From Sphingomonas sp. LT1P40 (GTDB lineage: Bacteria; Pseudomonadota; Alphaproteobacteria; Sphingomonadales; Sphingomonadaceae): a stretch of 64,000 nt of DNA. Positions 51,847 through 60,150 of this stretch are shown piece by piece. The notes beneath the pieces were generated by a model. The model did not search any database and was not told where the DNA came from. It saw only the letters and a program-made list of their open reading frames with translations. The first letter of the stretch is position 1. Every line of letters begins with the position of its first letter. The position numbers and the translations under genes were made by a program. The stretch is from NCBI RefSeq assembly GCF_036663835.1, contig NZ_JAXOJT010000002.1, positions 1,067,413 to 1,131,412 of the forward strand. The letters are read 5' to 3'.

Positions 51847-52998
51847 GTGGGCGCGCTGACCGGCCTTTTGCTCCTTGCGGCCGGGACAGGCTTTAGTCCT
51901 GTAGCGGAGCGCGATCCGGTCCCGGCTGCGGCGGAAGCCGCGATCGAGGCCGGGGATCCGGCGCGCGCCTTTGCGATCACGGCACCCGCCGCTGCCGCCT
52001 GTTCCGCGCGAAACCCGCGCAATGACAATTGTGTCGATCTTTGGATGATGCTGGCGCAAACCGCGCCGGCAGCGGACAGGCTGGAGGATGGAGAGGCGGC
52101 GGCGCGACGCGCGCTTGCTGCGATCGAGGCGAGCGGTGCGGGACGCGGCGAAGAGGCTGCGGCGGCACTGATGATGCTGGGGGTCATTCAGCGCGTTCGT
52201 GGCCGTACCGCCGACGCGGAGCAATCACTGCGCGCATCGATGGGAATCATCGTCGCAACGCTCGGTGCCGACGGGCCGGTCGCGGCGACTGCCTATAGCT
52301 ATCTCGGCGCGACATTGGTGGAATTGCAGCGGCCGGTCGAAGCCGAGGCACTGTTGCGCCGTGCCGTCGCCATTCTGGAAAAGGACACCGGCGACCTGGC
52401 CCAGATGCTGCTGATCGCGCTGGTCGAATATGGCATGTTGCTCAGCATCGCGGAACGGCATGCCGAGGCCGAACCGCTGCTGCGCCGCGCCGTCCTGTTG
52501 GCGGAGAAGGGTGGGCAGCAAGGGTTGCCGTTACTGGGCGGTGCGCTGGTCGGGCTGGGGGCCGGACTGGTCGGGATGGAGCGGTATGCGGAGGCGGAGG
52601 CGGTGCTGCGCCGTGCCGTCGCAGTCAATGAGCAGGTTTTCGGCAAGAACAGCCCGATCACGCTGCGCGCGGTGGCGATGCTGGGGACCAGCCTGCACTT
52701 TGCCGGCCGCAGCGCGGATGCCGAGCCAGTGTTGCGCCGTGCCGTCTATGCGCACGCGTTGAGCGGGATCTGGGACAATATGGATGCGATCGGCGCGGCG
52801 ATGGGGATGGGACAGATTGTCGGCGATCGCAATCCGGGAGAGGCGCGGGTGTTCTACGCACGCGCGGCGCATGGCGCGCTGCAACGGATGCGCGGATATC
52901 GCGATTATGGCGTGGCCGCACAGTCCGAGCTGCGGCTGTTCGCACCGGTGTTTCTGGGACAGGTGAAGATGGCGTGGGCGGTCGGGGCGGCGCGATGA
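51847..52998 (+). CDS. Secreted TPR-repeat protein (TPR-2 of the protease locus)
   Basis: 383 aa starting at GTG 51847, directly after the CHAT stop. The hydrophobic leader GALTGLLLLAAGTGFSP suggests export. Tetratricopeptide-type repeats are RPVEAEALLRRAVAIL, RHAEAEPLLRRAVLLAE, RYAEAEAVLRRAVAVNE and RSADAEPVLRRAVYAHA. The C-terminal AQSELRLFAPVFLGQVKMAW aligns with the TPR-1 tail. Such TPRs with CHAT normally act as regulatory or substrate-binding arms. The alternative long upstream start lies within CHAT and is rejected. Confidence 0.85.
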   Translation: MGALTGLLLLAAGTGFSPVAERDPVPAAAEAAIEAGDPARAFAITAPAAAACSARNPRNDNCVDLWMMLAQTAPAADRLEDGEAAARRALAAIEASGAGRGEEAAAALMMLGVIQRVRGRTADAEQSLRASMGIIVATLGADGPVAATAYSYLGATLVELQRPVEAEALLRRAVAILEKDTGDLAQMLLIALVEYGMLLSIAERHAEAEPLLRRAVLLAEKGGQQGLPLLGGALVGLGAGLVGMERYAEAEAVLRRAVAVNEQVFGKNSPITLRAVAMLGTSLHFAGRSADAEPVLRRAVYAHALSGIWDNMDAIGAAMGMGQIVGDRNPGEARVFYARAAHGALQRMRGYRDYGVAAQSELRLFAPVFLGQVKMAWAVGAAR

Positions 52999-53089
52999 CG
53001 CGGCTGTCAGACTCTGACGGTGGCGGTTGCGTGCCCGGCCCGACACACCGGTGCCATAATATTCGATCTTCAGGATACCTGCCGACGCG

Positions 53090-53782
53090 ATGAAACGCCC
53101 GTTTGCCCTTTTCGCCATGATGCTCGTGCTGGCTGCGGGCGGCGCCTTTGCGCGCGCCGTGCCCGACGCGGTTTCCGCCGAAGCCGCAGCGTCCGATGCC
53201 GTGATCGAGCGTGCCGAGCTGGTCCGTGACCTGATCGCCCGTGCCCGTGCCGACCGCGATGTCGACGTGATGATCGTTGCTGCCAACATGCTGCGACAGG
53301 GCGATTTTGTGCTGGTGCCCGCCGAAAATGCGCCGCTGGTACTGGGGCGCGCGCGCAAGGGCGATGAACTGCCGGTAACCGAGCCTGCCGCATTGCTGGT
53401 CGAGGCGCGCGGCTGGGCGGCGGGCGATCAGGACAAGCTCGCGGCGATCGAGGCGACGCTTGCCGAGGCCAGTCGCGGGATCATTCCCGCCGCGATCGTC
53501 TATACCCATGACCTGCCCGCCGACCGCGCATTGACGATGCGCGCGCGGGCGGAGGGCGGGCGGCTGGCGCTGGTGCGGGTGCGCGGCGATGGCGATGCCG
53601 CGCTGGAACTGGCGGTGACCGATTCGGCGGGGCGCGTGGCGTGCGTCGACCGGCCGACCGGGGCGGGGATGGCGCGACGGGACCTGTTGTGCCGCTGGAC
53701 TCCGAACCGGACCGAGGAATATCGTATCGTGTTGAAAAACAAGGGTCGCGTGTGGACGCGCGCGATTCTGGTGTCGAATTGA
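53090..53782 (+). CDS. Small secreted protein C, divergent third paralogue
   Basis: 230 aa. Signal peptide FALFAMMLVLAAGGAFARA. It shares the helical block (AGDQDKLAAIEATLAEASRG) and a C-terminal domain with the Cys pair (VACVDRPTG...LLCRWTPN) of proteins A and B. It lacks the DYARTTKDARAM sequence, having RDLIARARADRDVDVMIVAA instead. It precedes the caspase-fold gene by ten bases, as protein B precedes CHAT, so each cysteine protease has its own member. Function unknown. Confidence 0.8.
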   Translation: MKRPFALFAMMLVLAAGGAFARAVPDAVSAEAAASDAVIERAELVRDLIARARADRDVDVMIVAANMLRQGDFVLVPAENAPLVLGRARKGDELPVTEPAALLVEARGWAAGDQDKLAAIEATLAEASRGIIPAAIVYTHDLPADRALTMRARAEGGRLALVRVRGDGDAALELAVTDSAGRVACVDRPTGAGMARRDLLCRWTPNRTEEYRIVLKNKGRVWTRAILVSN

Positions 53783-53792
53783 AGCGGGGGGC

Positions 53793-56186
53793 ATGATGTT
53801 GAAGCGGCTTGCGCTGGCAGTAATGGCGATCGGACTGACCGGTGCCGCGATGCCCCCCGAACCGGCCCCGGCGCCCGTGGCGCAGGGCCGCATTCGCGCG
53901 GTGATCGTCGCGGTCGCGGCGTATAAGGACGGCATCGCCTCTCCACTGATCGGGACCTACAACGATGCGGTGCTGATCGCCGATACGCTGATCCGGTCGG
54001 GCGCGAAGCGCGAAGATATCACGCTGCTGGCCGACAAACCCACCCCCGAATTGATGCGTGGGTTGCGGCAGCGTCCAACGACGCTGCAGATCGACGCGCT
54101 GGCGACGCGCGACAATATCCTGGGCGCGCTGAAAAAGGCGGCGCTCGACACGCGGGCGGGCGACGAGGTGCTGCTGAGTTTCTCCGGCCACGGCGTGCAA
54201 CAGGTCGAAGCGGTCGCGGGATCGGAGCCGGACGGACGTGACGAGGTGTTCCTGCCGTTCGACACCGGCGCGCCCGACGCCAGTTTCAGCAAGGTGCAGA
54301 ATGCGGTGCTGGATGACGAAATCGGCGCGGCGATCGACGCGATTCGGTCGAAGGGTGGCAATGTAACCTTCATCGCCGACTTTTGTCACTCAGGCGATTC
54401 CAGCCGCGACGCGAACGCGCCGCCGCCGCAGCCGATCGAGGCGAAGCTGAAGCTGCCGGCGCGCAAATATGTTGCGATCAGCGACGCCGGATTCGTCCGC
54501 GATTTGGCGGGGGAGACGAAGAAGGGTCAAACCGGCTGGGGTGCCTATGTCGGCATGATGGCAGCGCCATCGGCCGTGCAGGCGCGTCAGGATATGGCGC
54601 CCGCTTTCGCCGACCGCGCCGAACAGGCACCGCACGGGTTGCTGACCGTCTATGCGATGGCCAACTGGAACAATCCGCGCGTGTACAGCTATCGCGATTT
54701 GGCCAACCGCATCACTGCCGGCACCGACAAGCACGCCAAGGCGCCCCGCCCGGAGTTCGACGGCGATATCGATCGGCCGCTGCTGGGCGGGCTGATGAAG
54801 GTCTCGGCGGGTACATCGAGCGGCGGCAGCTGGGCGGTGTTCAAGCCCGTGACCAAGATCGCCAGCACCAAGGACCCGGTGAAGATCGAGAGCCTGGAGA
54901 TGGGTGCGGGTCAGCTGCAGGGGCTTGTCGAGGGCACGATCGTCGCACTCGCGCTGGCGACGCCAACCGGCGACAAGACGATCCTCTATGGTCGCGTGGA
55001 CAAGGCCGACGCCTATCGTGCGGTGCTGGTGCCCACCAGCTATGGCGAGATCCCGGCGGAGACATGGAACGACGTCAAGGACATCGACGGCAAGTCGCTG
55101 TCGCGCGAGGTGCGGCTGATCGCCACGATCGAACAGCAACCGGTGCAGCTCGACTATCGCATCGCACTGCCCGCCGCACCCTCCAGCCCCACTGCCGCGC
55201 AGACGGCGGCGCTCGCCGCGCTGCAAAAGATCAAGCCCGCCGATATCGGCGCGACCTTTGTCCAGGCGGGGCAGGAGGCCGACCTGATCCTGGCGTTCGA
55301 CAAGGCGAAGCCGGATATGCTGACGATGATGCAGCCGCCCGGTCGCGTCACCGCCGCATTCGGCGGTATCGACCTGGCCGCAGCGATGGCGGCGGGTGGC
55401 AGCAGTCCCGATATCCGCGTTCAATTCACCGTCGGCGGCGCGCTGGTGAAGGCGACGCGCTTTAACCGCTTGCAGCGCGTATTAGCCAGCCCCGGCCTTG
55501 CGACCGGCGACCAGAGCGAGAACCCGGCAAAGGACGTCTCGGTCGAGTTCTACGTGGGACGGCCGAAGGCGCTGGCGACGGGTGCGAAATGCCCCGACAC
55601 GTCCGCCGATTATTATGCGGTGGACAAGGGCGCGCGCCGCATCGGCGGCGACGGGAGCGAGGCGGGGAGCTTTACCTTCCAGCGTTGCGACTGGCTGTTC
55701 ATCAAGGTCACGAACACCGGCAAGAGCGACGTGTATGTCAATCCGCTGATCTTCTCCCCGGATGGCGGCATCCTGTTGTTCGACGGACAGGACAAGAGGC
55801 TGGGGATCAAGGCCGACAATCCCACGCGGCTGCGCGCGGGCGAAAGCGGCGTGCTGCAATATATGCTGAGCGATGCGCAGGCGGGTGCGCAGCTGCGCGA
55901 CGATTTCGTGCTGCTGGTCAGCGACGTCACCGACGGCGTGCCGCTGAGCTATGCGCGGCTGATCCAGTGTCCGGTGGTCAGCGGGCCGGAGGATGGCCCG
56001 GCCTGTGCCGCCGCCAGCGACCCGACGCTGGCGGGGACGCGCATGCGCGACCGCACCGGCCCAGGCACGGGCATCGAGGATCTGATCGATGCCGCGCTGG
56101 TCGGATCGACGACGCGCAGCGGGCCGCCGAAAAAGCCGACGAGCGTGGGCGCGCTACGCTTTAGCTGGCAGACCGAGGCGCGCTAG
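53793..56186 (+). CDS. Secreted caspase-fold (peptidase C14-like) protease with C-terminal domains
   Basis: 797 aa. Signal peptide, then a metacaspase-like p20 domain at ~33-300: RAVIVAVAAYKDGI, catalytic H133 (SFSGHGVQ) and catalytic C198 (ADFCHSGDSSR) within the usual caspase spacing. The middle (~340-480) and C-terminal (~560-760) beta-rich parts, the latter with GSFTFQRCDWLFIKVTNTG and NPLIFSPDGG, resemble a DUF4384-like or PPC-like envelope domain. Tandem ATGs at 53793/53796. It is the last plus-strand gene, and a long hairpin follows. A caspase-fold protease next to a CHAT protease, both exported, is unusual. Confidence 0.9.
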   Translation: MMLKRLALAVMAIGLTGAAMPPEPAPAPVAQGRIRAVIVAVAAYKDGIASPLIGTYNDAVLIADTLIRSGAKREDITLLADKPTPELMRGLRQRPTTLQIDALATRDNILGALKKAALDTRAGDEVLLSFSGHGVQQVEAVAGSEPDGRDEVFLPFDTGAPDASFSKVQNAVLDDEIGAAIDAIRSKGGNVTFIADFCHSGDSSRDANAPPPQPIEAKLKLPARKYVAISDAGFVRDLAGETKKGQTGWGAYVGMMAAPSAVQARQDMAPAFADRAEQAPHGLLTVYAMANWNNPRVYSYRDLANRITAGTDKHAKAPRPEFDGDIDRPLLGGLMKVSAGTSSGGSWAVFKPVTKIASTKDPVKIESLEMGAGQLQGLVEGTIVALALATPTGDKTILYGRVDKADAYRAVLVPTSYGEIPAETWNDVKDIDGKSLSREVRLIATIEQQPVQLDYRIALPAAPSSPTAAQTAALAALQKIKPADIGATFVQAGQEADLILAFDKAKPDMLTMMQPPGRVTAAFGGIDLAAAMAAGGSSPDIRVQFTVGGALVKATRFNRLQRVLASPGLATGDQSENPAKDVSVEFYVGRPKALATGAKCPDTSADYYAVDKGARRIGGDGSEAGSFTFQRCDWLFIKVTNTGKSDVYVNPLIFSPDGGILLFDGQDKRLGIKADNPTRLRAGESGVLQYMLSDAQAGAQLRDDFVLLVSDVTDGVPLSYARLIQCPVVSGPEDGPACAAASDPTLAGTRMRDRTGPGTGIEDLIDAALVGSTTRSGPPKKPTSVGALRFSWQTEAR

Positions 56187-56210
56187 AGGCTGATCCACTT
56201 GCGTGGAAAC

Positions 56211-56288
56211 GGCACCGGCCCGCGCCCCCACCCGGCCACCCACAGCGTAATCTGAATGGGTGGCCGGGTGGGGGCGCGGGCCGGTGCC
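56211..56288. terminator. Bidirectional terminator (32-base perfect stem)
   Basis: Two 32-base arms (56211-56242 and 56257-56288), exact reverse complements, 14-base loop, between the caspase gene and the minus-strand AdoMet decarboxylase. Confidence 0.85.
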
Positions 56289-56306
56289 ATCTAACCAAGA
56301 CGGCCT

Positions 56307-56669
56307 TCAATCCCCGCCATAATGGCGCGCGAGGATCGTCCGGCTGCGCACCTTGGCGCTAAGCTGTCCGGCGATCGTGTCGAGCGCGACATCGACGCTG
56401 GCGGCGGCACCGCACATGAAGATATCGACGCACGCCGTGCCATGTTCGGGCCAGGTATGGATCGAGATGTGCGATTCCGCGAGCAGCGCCACGCCGGTCA
56501 CGCCCATGCCGGGGCCAAAGGCGTGAAGCCGCACTTCGAGCAGGGTCGCCCCGGCCGCCTGCGCCGCGTCGATCAGGCAGCGCTCGACCCGCGCGATGTC
56601 GTCAAGCCCGGTCCCGCCGGTCAGGTCGGCGATCAGATGATGACCCTCAGTGGGCGGTGAAGCGGTCAC
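56307..56669 (-). CDS. speD: S-adenosylmethionine decarboxylase proenzyme
   Basis: 120 aa, the class-1b bacterial/archaeal size. Self-cleavage makes the pyruvoyl group from S66 in LLAESHISIHTWPEHG. The catalytic H71 and C86 keep the same spacing as in Thermotoga AdoMetDC. It makes decarboxylated AdoMet, the aminopropyl donor for spermidine synthase. The start overlaps the FAD-enzyme stop (ATGA). It is the last gene of the minus-strand membrane/polyamine cluster, whose upstream member encodes a spermidine-synthase-like protein. Confidence 0.93.
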   Translation of the reverse strand: MTASPPTEGHHLIADLTGGTGLDDIARVERCLIDAAQAAGATLLEVRLHAFGPGMGVTGVALLAESHISIHTWPEHGTACVDIFMCGAAASVDVALDTIAGQLSAKVRSRTILARHYGGD

Positions 56670-58267
56670 AACAGGCTTTCGTGGCGGTGGGCGAGATGCG
56701 TCATTGCCGCTTCGGCGGCGCGCACGCCATGATAGTTTGCTTCCTCGAACAGCGACAGCCCGCTCAGGTCGCTATGCGCCAGAAACAAGGGCGGGGCGGG
56801 TATCGCCTTGCCGCGATCCAGAAAACCGGGGGTCGGGCGGATCATCGCATGGCCCCAGCGCCACAGGTCGATGCGGCGGATCGCGCCGTCGAGTTCCGGG
56901 TTGGTGGCCATCAGGTCGTCGCGGACGATCTTCTTCCACTCGCTCGCCGGACGTTCGAGCAACAAGCGGCGCGCGCTGGCCGGTGTCATGTCGGACAGCG
57001 GCAGATACCAGGTAAGGACGCTGGCCGAGGGCATCGCCGCCGGACCCTGATGCGTGGCGACGACATAGCCGAGCGAGTTGCTGCCGCTCGCCACATTGTC
57101 CCATGCCAGCGGCGCGCCGCGTCCGCTAGGCAGGCGATCGACGGTGACGTTGGCGACCAGCCATGGCGCATAGCTGAAGCCCGGCGCGGGCGGCACTTCG
57201 CTGCAGACACGGGCGGCAATGAAGTGCGGTATCGCCAGGATCGCCGCGCGGGCACGGATACGGATGCTCTCATTGGCCGCCACGTCGAAGCAATCGGCGT
57301 CGATATGGCCGCCTTGGCGCGTGACGCGGTGGACGACCATGCCCGGTGTGATCCGGTCACGGAAGCGCGCCGCCATGCCGGTGGTCAGGCGTGCATTGCC
57401 CTCCGGCCAGGTCAGCTCGTTGCCGCCCGCATCGTTCGCCGCCCAGCCGCGCCGGCTGGCGAAATAATGGATACCTGCCCAGGCCGAGACCTGATCGGGT
57501 TCGGTCCCGTAATCGTCGCGCATGGCATAGCGAACATGCGCGCGCAGCACCGGCGACCGCCATGCGCGATCGTCGAGCCATGCCGTGAAACTGGTCCGGT
57601 CGAGTGCGCGCAATGTGGCGTCCTGCGAGCTATAGGCGATCGGGATGGCGAAGGCGGGTTTGCCGTCGCTGCCGATTTGCGCCGAGTAACCGGCCATCGC
57701 GCGCTGAAATTCGCTGAGGTCGCGCCGGTCGGCCGGGGTCAGGCCGGTGCGCGGGATCAGGCCCTCCTGCCAGCTGCCCTGCCAGAACAGCCGCTCCTGC
57801 AAGTCCGCGCAGAGCTGGGTGGGATCATAGACCGGCGCGCCATCCTGTTCGCCGGTGACCATGCCGAGTTGGCGCAGCAGATGGTGAAGCGCTTTCCCCT
57901 CACGATTGGGCACGGGCAGATAATGCGCGCCGAGCGGGAAGGCGGATATGGCGTTGCGTCCGGCGCGCGAATTGCCGCCGATCCTGTCCTCCAGCTCGAC
58001 CAGCCGGAAGCGGGTAAACCCGGCATCCGCCAGCCGCCAGCCCGCCGATAATCCGGCAACGCCGCCGCCCGCGATCAGCAGGTCGGTCTGTTCGACCCGC
58101 ACGGGTGCCGGGAAGTTGCCGTCGCGCAGGCGGTGGCCGCGCGCCACGTCGGCACCGTCGATCTCGCCTTCGGGCAATGCTGCCGAACGTGTCAGGGCGA
58201 ACGCGCCGCCCGCCGCGCACGCCGCCGCAGCACCGACGCCCAGAATCGTGCGGCGGTCAGCCTTCAT
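56666..58267 (-). CDS. Tat-exported FAD-dependent amine oxidoreductase-like protein
   Basis: 533 aa. Leader MKADRRTILGVGAAAACAAG (twin Arg). FAD-binding Rossmann motif DLLIAGGGVAGLSAGWRLA at ~62-80, then RLVELEDRIGGNSRAGRNA. Flavin amine-oxidase-like C terminus ending LSLFEEANYHGVRAAEAAM. In a cluster with AdoMet decarboxylase and spermidine-synthase-like proteins it may oxidise a polyamine-derived group outside the membrane (inference). It overlaps the spermidine-synthase-like gene by 11 bases. Confidence 0.82.
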   Translation of the reverse strand: MKADRRTILGVGAAAACAAGGAFALTRSAALPEGEIDGADVARGHRLRDGNFPAPVRVEQTDLLIAGGGVAGLSAGWRLADAGFTRFRLVELEDRIGGNSRAGRNAISAFPLGAHYLPVPNREGKALHHLLRQLGMVTGEQDGAPVYDPTQLCADLQERLFWQGSWQEGLIPRTGLTPADRRDLSEFQRAMAGYSAQIGSDGKPAFAIPIAYSSQDATLRALDRTSFTAWLDDRAWRSPVLRAHVRYAMRDDYGTEPDQVSAWAGIHYFASRRGWAANDAGGNELTWPEGNARLTTGMAARFRDRITPGMVVHRVTRQGGHIDADCFDVAANESIRIRARAAILAIPHFIAARVCSEVPPAPGFSYAPWLVANVTVDRLPSGRGAPLAWDNVASGSNSLGYVVATHQGPAAMPSASVLTWYLPLSDMTPASARRLLLERPASEWKKIVRDDLMATNPELDGAIRRIDLWRWGHAMIRPTPGFLDRGKAIPAPPLFLAHSDLSGLSLFEEANYHGVRAAEAAMTHLAHRHESLL

Positions 58268-59786
58268 ACTTGCCCCATGCCGCCGCGAATTCCCGCACGA
58301 GGATTTGGTTGTCGAGCCGGTTCACCTGCGCCGGGCGGCGCGCCATATCGGGCGGAAACTGGTACAGCTGGCGCTCGACATCGGGGGTCAGGAATTTTCC
58401 CGCCGGAAAGCGCGCCCGTTCCGGGATCTCGCCCGCCGCCGCGAGGATGAAGCCCCATTCGCCGAAGCTGGGGACATAGACGTGATAGGGCCGCGTGCGC
58501 AGACCCGCGGCCTCCATCGTCGCGGCGACGGTCCAATAGGCTTGCGGTGCGATCAGCGGCGAGGTGCTCTGCACCACCAGCATCGCACCCGGCGCGAGCA
58601 GGCGGATCACGCTGCGATAGAAGGTCTCGGTATAGAGTTTGCCGACCGAGAAATCGACCGGGTCGGGGAAATCGACGATGATCGCGTCGTAGCGGCCGCG
58701 TGCTTCGCGTACCCAGCGGAAGCCGTCGGCGTTGATGACGCGGAGGCGCGGGTCGGTGAGTGCGCCACGATTGAGGTGCGTCAGCATGCCGCTCTTTGAA
58801 AACAGTCCGGTCATCGCCGGGTCGAGATCGACCAAAGTAATCCGCTCGATCCCCGGATAACGCAGCACTTCGCGCGCGGCGAGACCATCGCCACCGCCGA
58901 GGATCAGGATGTTGCGCGGATTGGCGACGCGGCCGAGTGCCGGATGCACCAGCGCCTCGTGATAGCGATATTCATCGCGCGACGAGAATTGCAGATTGCC
59001 GTTGAGGTAGAGCCGCAAATCGTCGTTGCGGCGGGTCAGGACGATGCGCTGAAACCGGCTGGTCTCGGCATAGATCACCGGCTCGCCATAGCTTGCGACT
59101 TCTGCCCAGCGCTGAAGCTGGTCCGACGCGAAGAAGCCTGCCGCCAGCGCGACCATGATAATGACCGACGCGATTTTCTCAGCCCCGTAGCGCGCCGCGC
59201 GCGGCAGCGTGAACAGCAGTGCCAGCGCGACCCCGGCATTGGCGAAGCCGAACAGGAATCCGGTGCGGATCATGCCGAGATGCGGCATCAGCACCAGCGG
59301 GAACAGCAACGACGCCGCCAGCGCGCCGACATAGTCGAACGTCAGGACGTTCGACACGACCTCCCGAAAATCATAGCCGCGCAGGATGCGGATCAGCAGC
59401 GGGATTTCGAGGCCGACGAGAAAGCCGATCGCCAGCACGATGCTGTACAGCGCGACGCGGAAATGATCGATCAGCGGGAACAGCAGGAACAGGCCCGCCG
59501 CCGAACAGCCGCCGATCACCGCGATCAGCAATTCGACGCGCACGAACAGCCGCAGCTCGTCGCGCTTCACATAGCGCGAGCACCAGCTGCCGATGCCCAT
59601 CGCAAAGAGATAGCTGCCGATGACGGTGGAAAATTGGGTGACGCTGTCGCCGAGCAGGTAGCTCGCCAGCGTGCTCGCCAGCAATTCATAGATCAGGCCA
59701 CAGGTCGCCACCACGAACGCCGAGGCGAGCAGCGCCGCTGCGGGGGCGGCGGTCTTCATCGAAGGCGCGACATCGCCCTCAGCCAT
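58257..59786 (-). CDS. Membrane-anchored spermidine-synthase-like protein
   Basis: 509 aa. Seven or so hydrophobic helices fill residues 10-235. The soluble methyltransferase-fold domain that follows has the AdoMet/dcAdoMet motif ILILGGGDGLAAREVLRYP, TLVDLDPAMT and the IIVDFPDPVDFSVGKLYTE active-site loop. Fused membrane plus spermidine-synthase proteins are widespread but of unknown acceptor. With SpeD in the same operon, dcAdoMet is the plausible donor. Start ATG 59786 overlaps DUF350. ATG 59759 is an alternative. Confidence 0.87.
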   Translation of the reverse strand: MAEGDVAPSMKTAAPAAALLASAFVVATCGLIYELLASTLASYLLGDSVTQFSTVIGSYLFAMGIGSWCSRYVKRDELRLFVRVELLIAVIGGCSAAGLFLLFPLIDHFRVALYSIVLAIGFLVGLEIPLLIRILRGYDFREVVSNVLTFDYVGALAASLLFPLVLMPHLGMIRTGFLFGFANAGVALALLFTLPRAARYGAEKIASVIIMVALAAGFFASDQLQRWAEVASYGEPVIYAETSRFQRIVLTRRNDDLRLYLNGNLQFSSRDEYRYHEALVHPALGRVANPRNILILGGGDGLAAREVLRYPGIERITLVDLDPAMTGLFSKSGMLTHLNRGALTDPRLRVINADGFRWVREARGRYDAIIVDFPDPVDFSVGKLYTETFYRSVIRLLAPGAMLVVQSTSPLIAPQAYWTVAATMEAAGLRTRPYHVYVPSFGEWGFILAAAGEIPERARFPAGKFLTPDVERQLYQFPPDMARRPAQVNRLDNQILVREFAAAWGKYEG

Positions 59787-59991
59787 GAATGGCGGCGGCG
59801 ACGATGATCGCCAGCCCGATGGCGACCGCACCCGCGAAGATGGCGACCGCGACATTCTGTTTCTGTTCGATCTCTTCCCACAATTTGCCGGGCGTCAGCA
59901 GGTCGAGGATGACGAACCCGGCGACGAAGACGAGCATGCCGACCCCGGCATAGAGCAGGGTCGAGAGAAGGGCTGGAATCGTCGTGACCAT
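59779..59991 (-). CDS. DUF350 (YjfL-like) membrane protein
   Basis: 70 aa with two transmembrane helices, LLYAGVGMLVFVAGFVILDL and VAVAIFAGAVAIGLAIIVAA, separated by a charged WEEIEQKQN loop. This is the DUF350 pattern, as in E. coli YjfL, which also sits in an envelope-stress/polyamine-type cluster. Function unknown. Overlaps the start of the next gene by eight bases. Confidence 0.88.
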   Translation of the reverse strand: MVTTIPALLSTLLYAGVGMLVFVAGFVILDLLTPGKLWEEIEQKQNVAVAIFAGAVAIGLAIIVAAAIHG

Positions 59992-60003
59992 GTCTTGTCT
60001 CCT

Positions 60004-60150
60004 TTATTTGTGGGTTGGGCCATAGGCACCGGCGCGCGCCGCCGAGCGCCCGCCCTGGGCGAAGGGCGAGTAGCCGAAGATGCCCGCCATGACGAAGGCG
60101 GCGGCGACGATCAGGCACCATAAAGCGAAGAAGAAGGTGCCGCGGGTCAT
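60004..60150 (-). CDS. 48-residue single-pass membrane protein
   Basis: Too short for routine calling. The peptide starts MTRGTFFFALWCLIVAAAF and continues VMAGIFGYSPFAQGGRSAAR before ending GAYGPTHK. One TM helix (~5-26) and a small polar Gly/Arg tail. ATG at 60150 overlaps the preceding DUF4178 gene's stop (ATGA), and DUF350 follows 12 bases after its stop. This coupling on both sides is the main evidence that it is real. Confidence 0.75.
   Translation of the reverse strand: MTRGTFFFALWCLIVAAAFVMAGIFGYSPFAQGGRSAARAGAYGPTHK

Noticed and set aside
53043..53060. CACCGGTG sequence before small secreted protein C, similar to the LacI operator core
   Set aside because: Lacks the full TGACACC half-site and the gene is unrelated to uronates; probably chance.
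48521..56186. Cytosolic caspase-type phage-defence (abortive infection) module
   Set aside because: The proteases and their partners carry signal peptides, and no nucleic-acid sensor, CRISPR or cyclase gene is present.
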